DNA of 37,838 nt from an uncultured Clostridia bacterium (lineage in GTDB: Bacteria > Bacillota > Clostridia > TANB77 > CAG-508), in NCBI GenBank assembly GCA_944387455.1, contig CALXEY010000004.1, forward strand, positions 1 through 37,838. Direction: 5' to 3'. Of this stretch, positions 19,089 through 27,835 are shown one piece after another. The notes beneath the pieces are model-generated. The model searched no databases. It saw nothing but the letters and a program-made list of their open reading frames with translations, and was not told where the DNA came from. Every line of letters starts with the position of its first letter. The stretch's first letter is position 1. The position numbers were made by a program, and so were the translations under genes.

Positions 19089-19117
19089 TTGAATTATGTA
19101 TAAATATGTGTTATTAT
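19089..19117 (+). promoter_or_regulatory. Promoter with following palindrome
   Basis: TTGAAT, a 17-base spacer and TATTAT. A near-perfect palindrome follows at about 19118-19146 (TTAACATAAGTATT with AATACTATGTTAA) just before the ribosome site of the next gene; it could be an operator or translation-control hairpin. Confidence 0.55.
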
Positions 19118-19156
19118 ATTAACATAAGTATTTTAATACTATGTTAAGGAGGAATA

Positions 19157-19378
19157 ATGTTTGATGCAAGAAACAATGTTATGTTTTGTGATGTCAAGGG
19201 AATTGAGGTCGCAGGAGAAGCAATTGTTCGACAAGCAGATGCTATTAAAAAAGAGATTGAACAAGCAATAACAAATGGTAGAAAAGCTGATGTTTCTACG
19301 AGGACAATTAAAGACATGGAAGCAGAGGTTAAGAACCTTATGTATTGCTTGGGAGAACTTAAAAAGCATAGTAAGTAG
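19157..19378 (+). CDS. Small soluble protein of unknown function
   Basis: A 73-residue protein with a strong AAGGAGG ribosome site, its own promoter and a terminator, so it is a real single gene. It has no signal or membrane segment. Most of it is predicted helix (AIVRQADAIKKEIEQAI, then DMEAEVKNLMYCLGELK), which may form a short coiled coil or dimer. I do not recognise a domain. The nearby genes (nrdD, a small membrane protein) give no functional hint. Confidence 0.75.
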   Translation: MFDARNNVMFCDVKGIEVAGEAIVRQADAIKKEIEQAITNGRKADVSTRTIKDMEAEVKNLMYCLGELKKHSK

Positions 19379-19391
19379 CATTATCCTAAAA

Positions 19392-19419
19392 AGGGAAGTA
19401 GGTAAGTTCTACTTCCTTT
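19392..19419 (+). terminator. Terminator of the 73-residue gene
   Basis: AAGGGAAGTAG pairs with CTACTTCCTTT, followed by a T-rich tract. Confidence 0.75.
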
Positions 19420-19428
19420 AAAATTTTC

Positions 19429-19457
19429 TTGAAAACTATTAGATTTTGTGCTAATAT
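19429..19457 (+). promoter_or_regulatory. Promoter of the small membrane protein gene
   Basis: TTGAAA, a 17-base spacer and TAATAT, about 50 bases before the start. Confidence 0.65.
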
Positions 19458-19508
19458 ATATATAGTTTTTGTTTTGTAGACCTTTTACAGAGGAAGGAAG
19501 GCAGTATT

Positions 19509-19745
19509 ATGAGAAAAATTTCTAAGGTCTTTGAAAATCAAAAAGAAAATCTGCTTTTTGTACTTGGGTGTATTGTAACAATACTAATTATAGTATGTTG
19601 TGCAATAGCAATAGCACCTTGGATTATTAGCACAGTAGGTATGCCAATGTTGCAGATTGGAGTAATACTGATTCCAGCAATATGTGTTGGAATTGTTATT
19701 GGTCTAATTTACAAGGCATATTGTGCTATTAGAAAGAAGAAGTAG
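19509..19745 (+). CDS. Small two-helix membrane protein
   Basis: A 78-residue protein with two hydrophobic segments, about residues 16-42 (FVLGCIVTILIIVCCAIAIA) and 48-70 (MLQIGVILIPAICVGIVIGL). Charged ends (MRKISKVFENQK at the start, RKKK at the end) suggest that both termini face the cytoplasm. The ribosome site is GAGGAAGG. It has its own promoter and a shared terminator. No family is recognised. Confidence 0.75.
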   Translation: MRKISKVFENQKENLLFVLGCIVTILIIVCCAIAIAPWIISTVGMPMLQIGVILIPAICVGIVIGLIYKAYCAIRKKK

Positions 19746-19748
19746 ATT

Positions 19749-19788
19749 AAACTCCCTTAAAGAGTAATTTCTTTAAGGGAGTTCTTTT
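19749..19788. terminator. Bidirectional terminator
   Basis: AACTCCCTTAAAGA pairs with TCTTTAAGGGAGTT, with a T-run on the plus strand. It serves the small membrane protein gene and the convergent gatD, whose stop codon lies within it. Confidence 0.8.
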
Positions 19789-20523
19789 AGAAATCTTTCT
19801 AATAATTGTTTTCTACATAAATTTTCAAAAGTATCATCTAAAGATTGTAATTCTATATTTTCATTATATTTTCTATTTAATGCATATTTAATAATATAAT
19901 CAGAAAGTTCTGGGTTTTTAGAAAGAAGAGGCCCGATGTAAATATGTTGCAATTACATTTTCTAAAAAGAAACCTTCATTTGTATCACCAAATTTATTGC
20001 CATTACCAAATAAGACTTCTCCAAAGGGAGTATTTATATCAAAAGTTTGTCCACCGTGATTTTCAAAACCAATTACTTTAGTCTTATTTCCATTTAAAGT
20101 TACATCAATAATAATATTTCCAATACATCTTTTTTTTCTATCATTGATAGCTTCAGTATAATAAGGAAAAACATCTAGCCCGTCTATTATATTTCCGTCT
20201 ACATCTTTATAATACTTTCCAAATAATTGATATGCACCACATATAAGAAGGAAAAACACTTTATTTTCTATTGCTTCTTTTATATTATCTTTATATTTTA
20301 TTAAATCTTTAGCTAAAATACTCTGTTCTTGGTCGGCACCTCCACCTGCAAAGACTATGTCAAAATCTTTAAAATTAGGTGCGTTATCTCCTATAGTATA
20401 AGGAGTAATTATAGCTTTTATTCCACGTTTTTCTAAACGATATTTTAGTACTTGGATATTACCATAATCTCCATATAATTCTAATATGTCAGGGTATAGA
20501 TATAATATTTGTAATTCTTTCAT
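19773..20523 (-). CDS. gatD: GatD glutamine amidotransferase of lipid II amidation, with in-frame CGG +1 break
   Basis: GatD releases ammonia from glutamine and feeds MurT, which amidates the D-glutamate of lipid II. The class I amidotransferase fold shows LYPDILELYGDYGNIQ at the N-terminus, the catalytic cysteine in LICGAYQLFG (about residue 94) and the catalytic histidine in ATYLHGP (about 196). The frame meets CGG at 19935-19933, immediately after that histidine codon, and stops five codons later. Skipping the C gives HGPLLSKNPELSDYI and a C-terminal helix, 249 residues in all, the usual GatD length. The start overlaps the murT stop by four bases (ATGA-type coupling). Confidence 0.92.
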
Positions 20524-21830
20524 AATTTTAATTCCTTTCTTGTAGGTTGTAGAGCTGTATAATTTGCAATTATGTATTTTTTAGTATCTGTTTTATATAG
20601 ATTTTCTACCGCTTCAGATAAACTCAAATAAGGTTCTATTTTATTTGCATCAAAACCAGATGTTTTTATTCTAATTGCAATATCATATGCACGTGTTCCA
20701 GAAGTAACAATTCTTGTTACATTATTTAAATTATCAAAATTAATGTCCCATATCCAAGAAACATCATGCCCGTCTGCTAGATTATCATTTAAAACAAATA
20801 ATAATTCTTTTTCTTCATCATCTTCATTTAATATTCTAAGGCTAACATTTGAGCCAGTAGGGTTTTTAGCTAAATTAATTATAGTAGGAACGCCATTTAT
20901 TTTTACTTCTTCTAATCTACCATTATTTAATACAAATTTTGATAAAGCTTCTTTAATTATTTTTGTATCTATTTTGTATAGAGAAGCACAAGCAATTACA
21001 GCTGTTAAATTATATATATTATAAATACTATTAAATCTAATTTTATAAGTTATATCATCAACTTTAAAACTTCTATTACTTAAATCAACTTCAGTTGCTA
21101 GTTTATAAATTTCATTATCACCATAATTACAATTAGGACATCTAAACTTACCTATATGAGAATATTGGTAATATTCATATTCTAGTTTTGTTTTACAAAA
21201 TGGACAGAATTTTCCTTCTCCTGCTTCTTTTTGTTTGGTAGTTGCATATTTATATTTTTCTACACTAAAATAATATACATTTTTATTATCAGGGTTTGCC
21301 TTTCCAAGTCTTGCAACATTTGGGTCATCTGCGTTTAATATTAAATTATTGTTATAAGTTTTTAAAAATTCATTAATTTTTAAAATTAAAGTTTCAACTT
21401 CACCATTTCTATCTAATTGGTCTCTGAAAAAGTCTAATACAACTAAAGTGTTTAATGGGAAATCTTTAAATATCACAGGTACATAGCCTTCATCTACTTC
21501 AAATACTAAAAAGTCTGCTTTTATTTTACCGGTTAAGGTACAATTTTTTAATATTGTAGATAATATTCCTGTTTCCATATTATTTCCTTCTTGGTTACTA
21601 AGTACTTTTTTGCCAGCAGTTTTTAATACATATCCAATTGCATTGTTTGTCATAGTTTTTCCATTTGTAGCAGTAACAGCAATTACAGGAGCGTTTACCT
21701 TAAAATATTTAAAAATATTAGGATTCCATTTGTATGCGATTTTTCCTAAAAAATTACCTCCATTTTTACCACAAATTTTTAGTATTAAATGTAATATTTT
21801 CATAATTAAAATAATAAAAAAGTTTTTCAT
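20520..21830 (-). CDS. murT: Lipid II isoglutaminyl synthase, MurT subunit
   Basis: Mur-ligase-like subunit that activates the D-Glu carboxylate of lipid II with ATP for amidation by GatD ammonia. The 436-residue protein has the ATP-binding TATNGKTMTNN (about 53-63), EVDEGYVP, an inserted zinc ribbon (CPFC and CPNC, about 215-240) specific to MurT, and the C-terminal DUF1727 domain (KNPTGSN, then LNDNLADGHDVSWIWD). A hydrophobic stretch at the N-terminus may attach it loosely to the membrane. The promoter lies just upstream and gatD is translationally coupled downstream. Confidence 0.96.
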   Translation of the reverse strand: MKNFFIILIMKILHLILKICGKNGGNFLGKIAYKWNPNIFKYFKVNAPVIAVTATNGKTMTNNAIGYVLKTAGKKVLSNQEGNNMETGILSTILKNCTLTGKIKADFLVFEVDEGYVPVIFKDFPLNTLVVLDFFRDQLDRNGEVETLILKINEFLKTYNNNLILNADDPNVARLGKANPDNKNVYYFSVEKYKYATTKQKEAGEGKFCPFCKTKLEYEYYQYSHIGKFRCPNCNYGDNEIYKLATEVDLSNRSFKVDDITYKIRFNSIYNIYNLTAVIACASLYKIDTKIIKEALSKFVLNNGRLEEVKINGVPTIINLAKNPTGSNVSLRILNEDDEEKELLFVLNDNLADGHDVSWIWDINFDNLNNVTRIVTSGTRAYDIAIRIKTSGFDANKIEPYLSLSEAVENLYKTDTKKYIIANYTALQPTRKELKL

Positions 21831-21860
21831 AAGTTAATCTCCATATTCTAAATTTTAATA

Positions 21861-21889
21861 ATTATATCATAAGAAAAAACTAAGAACAA
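21861..21889 (-). promoter_or_regulatory. Promoter of murT-gatD
   Basis: Minus strand TTGTTC, a 17-base spacer, TATAAT; the GGAG ribosome site of murT follows. Confidence 0.65.
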
Positions 21890-21908
21890 CCAAAAAATTA
21901 ACATAATT

Positions 21909-21937
21909 TTGACTATTTTTTAAATTAGTGGTATCAT
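21909..21937 (+). promoter_or_regulatory. Promoter of the 101-residue gene
   Basis: TTGACT, a 17-base spacer and TATCAT; divergent from the murT promoter. A TATAAT at 21938 has a spacer that is too long. Confidence 0.5.
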
Positions 21938-21994
21938 TATAATATAGGTAGATTTTTTGCCTATTGTATAAGAACTTGACTAGGAAGGAATTTT

Positions 21995-22300
21995 ATGGCA
22001 GTATGGGAAGTTACAGATATTGTTCACAATGGCACAGATTTAACCTATGCAATTAGATTGGAAGAAGAGCAAAGATTTGTGTTTAAAGTTTCAGCAGATA
22101 CAGATAAAAACAGATTTACACTAAGGTTTCCTGTTACAGGAATGGAACAAAGAGAAATAAACAGGAAGATTTTTGCTAGAAACAAAAGAGGAAAGAGAGT
22201 AGAAATCAAAAAAAGCAAAAGTCTAGAAGGTAATTTCGATGAGGAGCTTAGTGCTCTGAAAGAGCTAGTTGGACGTTATAGAGTGCCGTTCTTTATATAA
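21995..22300 (+). CDS. Small basic protein of unknown function
   Basis: A 101-residue protein with an AGGAAGG ribosome site, promoter and terminator. The first half looks like beta strands (WEVTDIVHNGTDLTYAIRL, QRFVFKVSA) and the second is basic and helical (RKIFARNKRGKRVEIKKSK, then ELSALKELVGRY). There is no signal peptide or membrane segment. I do not recognise a family; a nucleic-acid-binding role is possible from the charge but unproven. Confidence 0.75.
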   Translation: MAVWEVTDIVHNGTDLTYAIRLEEEQRFVFKVSADTDKNRFTLRFPVTGMEQREINRKIFARNKRGKRVEIKKSKSLEGNFDEELSALKELVGRYRVPFFI

Positions 22301-22347
22301 AATTTCTTTCTAGAATAGTTCTAAAATAAAAACCATAATTGGTTTTA

Positions 22348-22381
22348 AAAATAGAGTTTCCTAAAAAAGGAGGCTCTATTT
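22348..22381 (+). terminator. Terminator of the 101-residue gene
   Basis: AAATAGAG..CCT pairs with AGG..CTCTATTT and is followed by CTTTT. Confidence 0.75.
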
Positions 22382-22440
22382 CTTTTATTTTCTTCTTGTA
22401 ATTTTTTTCTTCTTATTGTAAAATTTAGAAGGTGATAAAA

Positions 22441-23226
22441 ATGAAGTATATAAATAAAGAAAAAATAGAAAAAATAAAATTAACAAAAGAAAATTTTTGT
22501 GTATTAATTGATTTTGATAAAACTATTACAACTTATGAGAGCCCAGATTCTTGGGATGTTGCTGGAAAATCAGCAGACAACGGATGTGACAAAGAAGTAA
22601 GTAATTTGTATAATAAATATAGACCAATAGAAGTAGATTATAATATAGAATATAAAGAAAAATATCAGAAAATGGAAGAGTGGTATAATGCTTGTATGAA
22701 TACTTATTATAAATATAATTTTAATAAATATAAATTACAAGAAGCAGTAAAAACAAGTAAATTAGAGTTTAGAAAAGGGGCAAAGGAATTCTTAGAATTT
22801 ACTAATAAATACAATATACCAGTAATAATAATATCTGCAGGAGTAGGGAGTGTTATAAAAGAATTCTTAGAACAAAGTAATTGTTTTTTTAATAATATGC
22901 TACTAATTAGTAATACATTTATATTTAATCAAAAAGGTTATGCAACAAGTTTAGAAGATTCTTTAATACATACTATGAATAAAACAATAGATGGAAAATT
23001 AAAAGGTAAATGGAAAGAGAAATTTTTAAATAGAAAGTATAGATTACTTTTTGGTGATACTATAGAAGATACTAATATGACAGATAATAAACAAAATACA
23101 ATTAAAGTTGGTTTCTTAGATAAAGATTTAGAAAATTTAAATGCTTATAAAAAAGAATTTGATATTGTACTTACAGAAAATGATAGTAATTTTAATGAAT
23201 TAAATAATATTATAAAAATAATATAA
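22441..23226 (+). CDS. HAD phosphatase, pyrimidine 5'-nucleotidase (UMPH-1/NT5C3) type
   Basis: A 261-residue HAD-superfamily hydrolase. Motif I is LIDFDKTIT with Asp24 and Asp26, motif II is IIISAGVGSV (about 133-142) and motif IV is LLFGDTIEDTNM (about 202-213). The layout (MEEWYNACMN, EFRKGAKEF, NIPVIIISAG, ISNTFIF, KVGFLD, FDIVLTEND) follows the UMPH-1 family known from animal cytosolic 5'-nucleotidase III, which removes phosphate from UMP and CMP. The ATG at 22441 is chosen over GTG 22432 because AGAAGGTG is its ribosome site. A nucleotidase fits a window rich in pyrimidine genes, but it is not in their operon. Confidence 0.85.
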   Translation: MKYINKEKIEKIKLTKENFCVLIDFDKTITTYESPDSWDVAGKSADNGCDKEVSNLYNKYRPIEVDYNIEYKEKYQKMEEWYNACMNTYYKYNFNKYKLQEAVKTSKLEFRKGAKEFLEFTNKYNIPVIIISAGVGSVIKEFLEQSNCFFNNMLLISNTFIFNQKGYATSLEDSLIHTMNKTIDGKLKGKWKEKFLNRKYRLLFGDTIEDTNMTDNKQNTIKVGFLDKDLENLNAYKKEFDIVLTENDSNFNELNNIIKII

Positions 23227-23248
23227 GAGAAGAAATTAATCTTCTCTT
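23225..23248 (+). terminator. Terminator of the nucleotidase gene
   Basis: AAGAGAAGA pairs with TCTTCTCTT; T-rich tail. It also lies at the 3' end of the convergent membrane-protein gene. Confidence 0.75.
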
Positions 23249-23253
23249 AACTT

Positions 23254-23769
23254 TTATTTTATCTTTTTAAATCTTAAAAAACATTTTTTTCTAATAAATT
23301 TAGAAAAATCACTTGAATTACCTATTGAAAAGTTTTCTTTATTTATTAAAAAGGCGTGTGTTTTATCTATATATAAATAAAAGAAATCTTTCGTTTCAAA
23401 ACATCTTCTTAATTTATAATATTTTACAAGATTTAATTCTATGCCAGATTCAACTTTAAAATATTTGTCATAAAATTTAAAAGTAAAACTTTTTTCTTCT
23501 TTAATTGTCTTTCCATTTAATTCTTTTTTTACAACAGAAATTGGGTGGAAATATCTATATAAGCAAAATACTGTAAAAACTATACAACTTATTATTGCTA
23601 ACACATAATATTCATATTTAATTTGACAAATAATAAAAAAGAGTAAGAGAGCAATAATAAATATATTAAATAATGTATATTGGAAACTATATTTTTTATT
23701 ATGAAATTCTACAAATTCTTTATATATTTCTTTTGTATATTTAGTTTTATTTTTAAATAATATTTTCAA
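23254..23769 (-). CDS. YcxB-like membrane protein
   Basis: A 171-residue protein with two adjacent membrane segments at about residues 31-48 and 52-70, followed by a soluble domain containing YLYIDKTHAFLINKENFS, which resembles the C-terminal YcxB-like domain of Firmicutes membrane proteins. Function is unknown in this family. It is a single gene with AT-rich sequence upstream and a shared terminator downstream. Confidence 0.7.
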   Translation of the reverse strand: MKILFKNKTKYTKEIYKEFVEFHNKKYSFQYTLFNIFIIALLLFFIICQIKYEYYVLAIISCIVFTVFCLYRYFHPISVVKKELNGKTIKEEKSFTFKFYDKYFKVESGIELNLVKYYKLRRCFETKDFFYLYIDKTHAFLINKENFSIGNSSDFSKFIRKKCFLRFKKIK

Positions 23770-24090
23770 TTAAATCACCTATGAAAAGTATATCAATATT
23801 TTTAGAAAAATAAAAGATAAAAAGTAAAAAAATAAATAAAGTAATTTTAAACAAAAAGTTGCTTGATTTTTGATCTAAAATATGATAATATTACTAAAGT
23901 TTTATCTCAAAATTTATATCTTTTTTTTAAATCTCACGTTTTAGAAAATTTTACATTTTAAAAGTCCAAATAAAAAATTTGTGTTTTTAGTATTGACTAA
24001 ATATGAATTTAATTGTAAAATTAGATTTACTAAAATGAGATTAAGATTTTAAAGAACTTGGTGAATTTTAAAAGAAAGGAGGTAAGTTTT
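23770..24090. other. AT-rich intergenic region with the promoter of the coiled-coil gene
   Basis: The left part is A/T-rich and shows only poor hairpins. The promoter for the next gene is at 23993-24021. I see no gene or RNA. Confidence 0.5.
23993..24021 (+). promoter_or_regulatory. Promoter of the coiled-coil gene
   Basis: TTGACT, a 17-base spacer and TAAAAT. Confidence 0.7.
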
Positions 24091-24684
24091 ATGGACGATA
24101 TAGTTTTAAATATTCTTAAAAACGTTGAAAACATTGTTACAGATTTACGTGATGATGTAAAAGGTATACAAGAAGAGCAAAGAATAATTCGTGAAGAACA
24201 AAAAGCAATTCATGAAGAATTAAATGCAGTTAAAGATGAACAAAAAGCAATTCATGAAGAATTAAATGCAGTTAAAGATGAACAAAAAGCAATTCGTAAA
24301 GAATTAAATGCAGTTAAAGATGAACAAAAAGTAATTTATGAAGAGCTAAACGGTATACGTAAAGAACAAAAGGAAATAACAAGAGAACTAAATAAAACAA
24401 AAGAAGAAATGACTAAAATGAAAAATGCTCAAGATAGAATGAGTAAAGAGTTAAATATATTAACTAAAAAACAAAATTCTATGGCGAAAAAACAAGATTC
24501 TATGTCAAATGATATTAAATTATTAAAAAGTTCTCAATCCGTTATAATCAACAATTTATCATATGTACAAGAAACACAAGAAAAAATCAGAACAGATTTG
24601 GATATAACTAAACAAAATGTTATTAAACTTTTAGAAGTACAAACAGGTGAAAAACAAAATCTAAATTTACGTTTACTAAAATAA
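24091..24684 (+). CDS. Coiled-coil protein with 14-residue repeats
   Basis: A 197-residue protein starting at the ATG at 24091, which follows an AAAGGAGG site; the upstream GTG is not needed. Almost the whole chain is charged helix with heptad spacing, so it should form a long rod. Four 14-residue units (EQKAIHEELNAVKD and variants) stand at about residues 36-91. There is no signal peptide or membrane segment. No catalytic domain is visible. Such proteins are annotated only as coiled-coil; a scaffold or surface role is speculation. It has its own promoter and terminator. Confidence 0.85.
   Translation: MDDIVLNILKNVENIVTDLRDDVKGIQEEQRIIREEQKAIHEELNAVKDEQKAIHEELNAVKDEQKAIRKELNAVKDEQKVIYEELNGIRKEQKEITRELNKTKEEMTKMKNAQDRMSKELNILTKKQNSMAKKQDSMSNDIKLLKSSQSVIINNLSYVQETQEKIRTDLDITKQNVIKLLEVQTGEKQNLNLRLLK
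24196..24363 (+). repeat. Four tandem 42-base units inside the coiled-coil gene
   Basis: Units start at 24196, 24238, 24280 and 24322. The first two are identical in the 42 bases, the third differs at a few positions and the fourth is more diverged. The repeat length is a multiple of three, so copy-number change would keep the frame. Confidence 0.9.
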
Positions 24685-24714
24685 TTTTTGAGAATAAAAC
24701 TAAATATATATTGT

Positions 24715-24753
24715 AAAACTTCTTTCATTTTAGCTGTGTGAAAGAAGTTTTTT
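24715..24753 (+). terminator. Terminator of the coiled-coil gene
   Basis: AAAACTTCTTTCA pairs with TGAAAGAAGTTTT, followed by Ts. Confidence 0.85.
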
Positions 24754-24885
24754 AATAAAAATAAGTTATATTATGTGCAAGCACATAAAAAGCGATAGAG
24801 ATATTTTTATTTATTGTATTTATGTTAAAAATATGATATAACTAATATACTAGATTATTTGATATTAAAGGAGTATAGAGTAAAT

Positions 24886-26841
24886 ATGTTTAAATTACAT
24901 TCAGAATATAAACCAACAGGTGACCAGCCACAAGCAATTGAATATTTAAGCAAAGGAGTATTAGAAGGTAAGAAATACCAGACACTGCTTGGTGTTACAG
25001 GTTCTGGTAAAACTTTTACAATGGCAAATATAATAAATAAAGTACAAAGACCAACACTAGTTTTAGCACATAATAAGACATTAGCAGGACAATTATATAG
25101 CGAATTCAAAGAATTTTTTCCAGAGAACAATGTAGAATATTTTGTTTCATACTATGATTATTATCAGCCAGAAAGTTATATACCTTCAACAGATACTTAC
25201 ATTGAAAAAGACTCTTCTATTAATGATGAAATAGATAAATTAAGGCACTCAGCAACATTGTCTTTATTTGAAACAAGAGATGTAATAATAGTAGCGTCAG
25301 TATCTTGTATATATGGTTTAGGTGACCCTGTAGATTACCAAGAAATGATGTTATCTTTAAGACCTGGTATGGAAAAATCTAGAGATGAAGTTTTAAAAAA
25401 ATTAGTTAGTATGCAATATACAAGAAATGAAATAGATTTTAAAAGAGGAACTTTTAGAGCAAAAGGTGATATTGTAGAAATATATCCGTCAGACCAATCA
25501 GAAAATGCAATAAGAGTAGAGTTTTGGGGAGATGAAATAGAAAAAATAACAGAAATAAATGCTTTAACTGGAAAACCAATAGGAACAAGACGTCATATAT
25601 TAATATCACCAGCATCACATTATGTTACAACAAAAGAAAAAATGGAAAGAGCGATTGTAACAATAGAACAAGAAATGGAAGAGAGGGTAAAATATTTTAA
25701 ATCACAAAATAAATTAATAGAAGCACAAAGAATAGAAGAAAGAACAAATTTTGATATAGAGATGATGAAAGAAACAGGATTTTGTTCAGGAATAGAAAAC
25801 TATTCAAGACATATAAGTGGAAGACCAGAAGGAAGCCCACCATATACGTTATTTGATTATTTTCCAAAAGATTTCTTGCTACTAATTGATGAATCACACG
25901 CAACAATACCACAAGTAAAAGCTATGTATAATGGAGATAGAGCTAGAAAAGAATCATTGGTAAATTATGGTTTTAGATTACCTTCAGCATTTGATAATAG
26001 ACCACTTACATTTAAAGAATTTGAAGAAAGAATAAATCAAGTAATATTTGTAAGTGCAACACCTGCAGAATATGAAAAAGAACATAGTAAGGATAATGTA
26101 GTAGAACAAATAATAAGACCAACAGGCTTGTTAGACCCTAAAATAATAGTAAAACCAGTAGAAAACCAAATAGATGATTTGATAGAACAAATACGTATAA
26201 GAGTAGAAAAGAAAGAAAGAGTATTAGTAACAACATTAACTAAAAAAATGGCAGAAGACTTAACAGAATATTTAAAAAGTCTAGACATTAAAGTAAACTA
26301 TATGCATTCAGATACAAAAGCATTAGAGAGAATGGAAATAATAAGAAACTTAAGACTTGGTGAATTTGATGTTTTAGTTGGAATAAACTTATTAAGAGAA
26401 GGTTTAGACATTCCAGAAGTATCTTTAGTTGCAATACTAGATGCAGATAAAGAAGGTTTCCTTCGTTCTGAAAGGTCTTTAATACAAACAATAGGAAGAG
26501 CTGCAAGAAACACAGACGGAACTGTTATTATGTATGCAGATGAATTAACAGATAGTATGGAAAAAGCAATTACAGAAACAAACAGAAGAAGAAAAATACA
26601 AAAAGAATATAACGAAAAACATCATATAACACCAAAAACAATTAATAAATCAGTAAGAGATTCAATAACGGTTACAGATGTAAAAGACATAGAAGTAGAA
26701 TATAAACTAGAAAAAGAAGATGATATAAAAGAAACAATAAATAAATTAACAGATGAAATGCTTAAATATGCAGCAGAAATGGAATTTGAAAAAGCAGCAG
26801 AACTTCGTGATAAAATAAGAGAATTAGAAAAGTTAATATAG
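24886..26841 (+). CDS. uvrB: Excinuclease ABC subunit B
   Basis: UvrB loads on damaged DNA with UvrA and recruits UvrC for nucleotide excision repair. The ATG at 24886 gives the usual start [18 protein letters not shown]. Walker A is GVTGSGKT (residues 36-43), the beta-hairpin region is [12 protein letters not shown] (about 92-103), the DEAD-like box is LLLIDESH, and helicase motifs V and VI ([22 protein letters not shown]) are intact. The C-terminal UvrB/UvrC domain ([14 protein letters not shown]) is complete. The length of 651 residues is standard. uvrA is not in the window. Confidence 0.98.
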   Translation: MFKLHSEYKPTGDQPQAIEYLSKGVLEGKKYQTLLGVTGSGKTFTMANIINKVQRPTLVLAHNKTLAGQLYSEFKEFFPENNVEYFVSYYDYYQPESYIPSTDTYIEKDSSINDEIDKLRHSATLSLFETRDVIIVASVSCIYGLGDPVDYQEMMLSLRPGMEKSRDEVLKKLVSMQYTRNEIDFKRGTFRAKGDIVEIYPSDQSENAIRVEFWGDEIEKITEINALTGKPIGTRRHILISPASHYVTTKEKMERAIVTIEQEMEERVKYFKSQNKLIEAQRIEERTNFDIEMMKETGFCSGIENYSRHISGRPEGSPPYTLFDYFPKDFLLLIDESHATIPQVKAMYNGDRARKESLVNYGFRLPSAFDNRPLTFKEFEERINQVIFVSATPAEYEKEHSKDNVVEQIIRPTGLLDPKIIVKPVENQIDDLIEQIRIRVEKKERVLVTTLTKKMAEDLTEYLKSLDIKVNYMHSDTKALERMEIIRNLRLGEFDVLVGINLLREGLDIPEVSLVAILDADKEGFLRSERSLIQTIGRAARNTDGTVIMYADELTDSMEKAITETNRRRKIQKEYNEKHHITPKTINKSVRDSITVTDVKDIEVEYKLEKEDDIKETINKLTDEMLKYAAEMEFEKAAELRDKIRELEKLI

Positions 26842-26903
26842 AAAAAAATTACAAAAAATGTTATACTTATTATAGTTTAAAATAAAATTAAAGGAGAGTT
26901 AAT

Positions 26904-27371
26904 ATGTCAAAACAAATTATTTACCATGGGAGTTGTTGTGAAATTGATAAACCAGAAATTAAAAAAGGAAAATATAACAAAGATTTCGGAATAGGATTTT
27001 ATTGTACTGTTTTGGAAGAACAAGCAAGAAAATGGGCAAAAAAATATGAAACATCAGTTATAAATTTATATGAATATAACGAGAATCCACAATTAAATAT
27101 AAAAGAATTCACAGTAATGACAGAGGAGTGGTTAGATTTTATCATTAATTGTAGAAACGGAAAAGAACATAAATATGATATTGTAATTGGAGCTATGGCA
27201 GATGACCAAGTATATAACTATGTTACAGATTTAATAGCTGGAAATATTACTCGTGAGGCCTTCTGGGAATTAGCTAAATTTAGACACCCAACTCATCAAA
27301 TTGCTTTTTGTACAAAAAAAGCTTTAGAAACTATAAAATTTGTAAAAGCTATAAATATAAAGGGGGAATAA
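26904..27371 (+). CDS. DUF3990 protein, ADP-ribosyltransferase-like putative toxin
   Basis: A 155-residue protein starting IIYHGSCCEIDKPEI, then KDFGIGFYCT, the characteristic first blocks of DUF3990 proteins, which have an ADP-ribosyltransferase-like fold (YHGS, then GxGFYxT). It continues with NLYEYNEN and FWELAKFRHPTHQIAFCT. DUF3990 genes usually stand beside a DUF3791 gene, and this one does, with two bases between them. A toxin-antitoxin role is generally suspected but is inference here. It lies 62 bases after uvrB with its own AAAGGAG ribosome site. Confidence 0.8.
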   Translation: MSKQIIYHGSCCEIDKPEIKKGKYNKDFGIGFYCTVLEEQARKWAKKYETSVINLYEYNENPQLNIKEFTVMTEEWLDFIINCRNGKEHKYDIVIGAMADDQVYNYVTDLIAGNITREAFWELAKFRHPTHQIAFCTKKALETIKFVKAINIKGE

Positions 27372-27373
27372 GG

Positions 27374-27823
27374 ATGGCAGGAGAGACAGTAGAGGAAAAT
27401 AATTTATTTTATACTTGTAGTTTAATTGAGTATATATCAAGAAAAACTAAAAATACCAAAAAGTTAGTTATAGAAAAATTAGGAAAAGAAAATATAAATA
27501 AAATATATAAACTAGCAGAAGTATATCATTGTGAAAATATAGATAAAGTATCTGATGAATTTATTGAAAAAACAAATATAGAAATTGGAGAATATGACAT
27601 TATTTCTAAATGTAAATATGATGTACCAACATATTGGGATATAGGAAAAGTATATAAAAGATTAATAATAATGGTGAATAATAGAGAAACTGAATATATA
27701 GATACTTTAATAAAAGTATTATCTTCATGGATAGTAGAAAAGATAGATAATTATAATAGTAGTATGTATTATGAAAGCCCAGATTATATTTATGCTTGTT
27801 ATAAAGAAGGTAAAGTGTTGTAG
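27374..27823 (+). CDS. DUF3791-containing protein, putative antitoxin partner
   Basis: A 149-residue protein. The first 65 residues (NLFYTCSLIEYISRKTKN, then KIYKLAEVYHCENIDKV) match the short DUF3791 family that accompanies DUF3990. The remaining part (about 70-149, YWDIGKVYKRLIIMV, DTLIKVLSSWIVEKI) is an additional helical domain not present in the usual small form. The start at 27374 follows AAGGGGG in the end of the previous gene. The pair is tightly linked, so expression is coupled. Confidence 0.7.
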   Translation: MAGETVEENNLFYTCSLIEYISRKTKNTKKLVIEKLGKENINKIYKLAEVYHCENIDKVSDEFIEKTNIEIGEYDIISKCKYDVPTYWDIGKVYKRLIIMVNNRETEYIDTLIKVLSSWIVEKIDNYNSSMYYESPDYIYACYKEGKVL

Positions 27824-27835
27824 AAAGGTTGCTAT

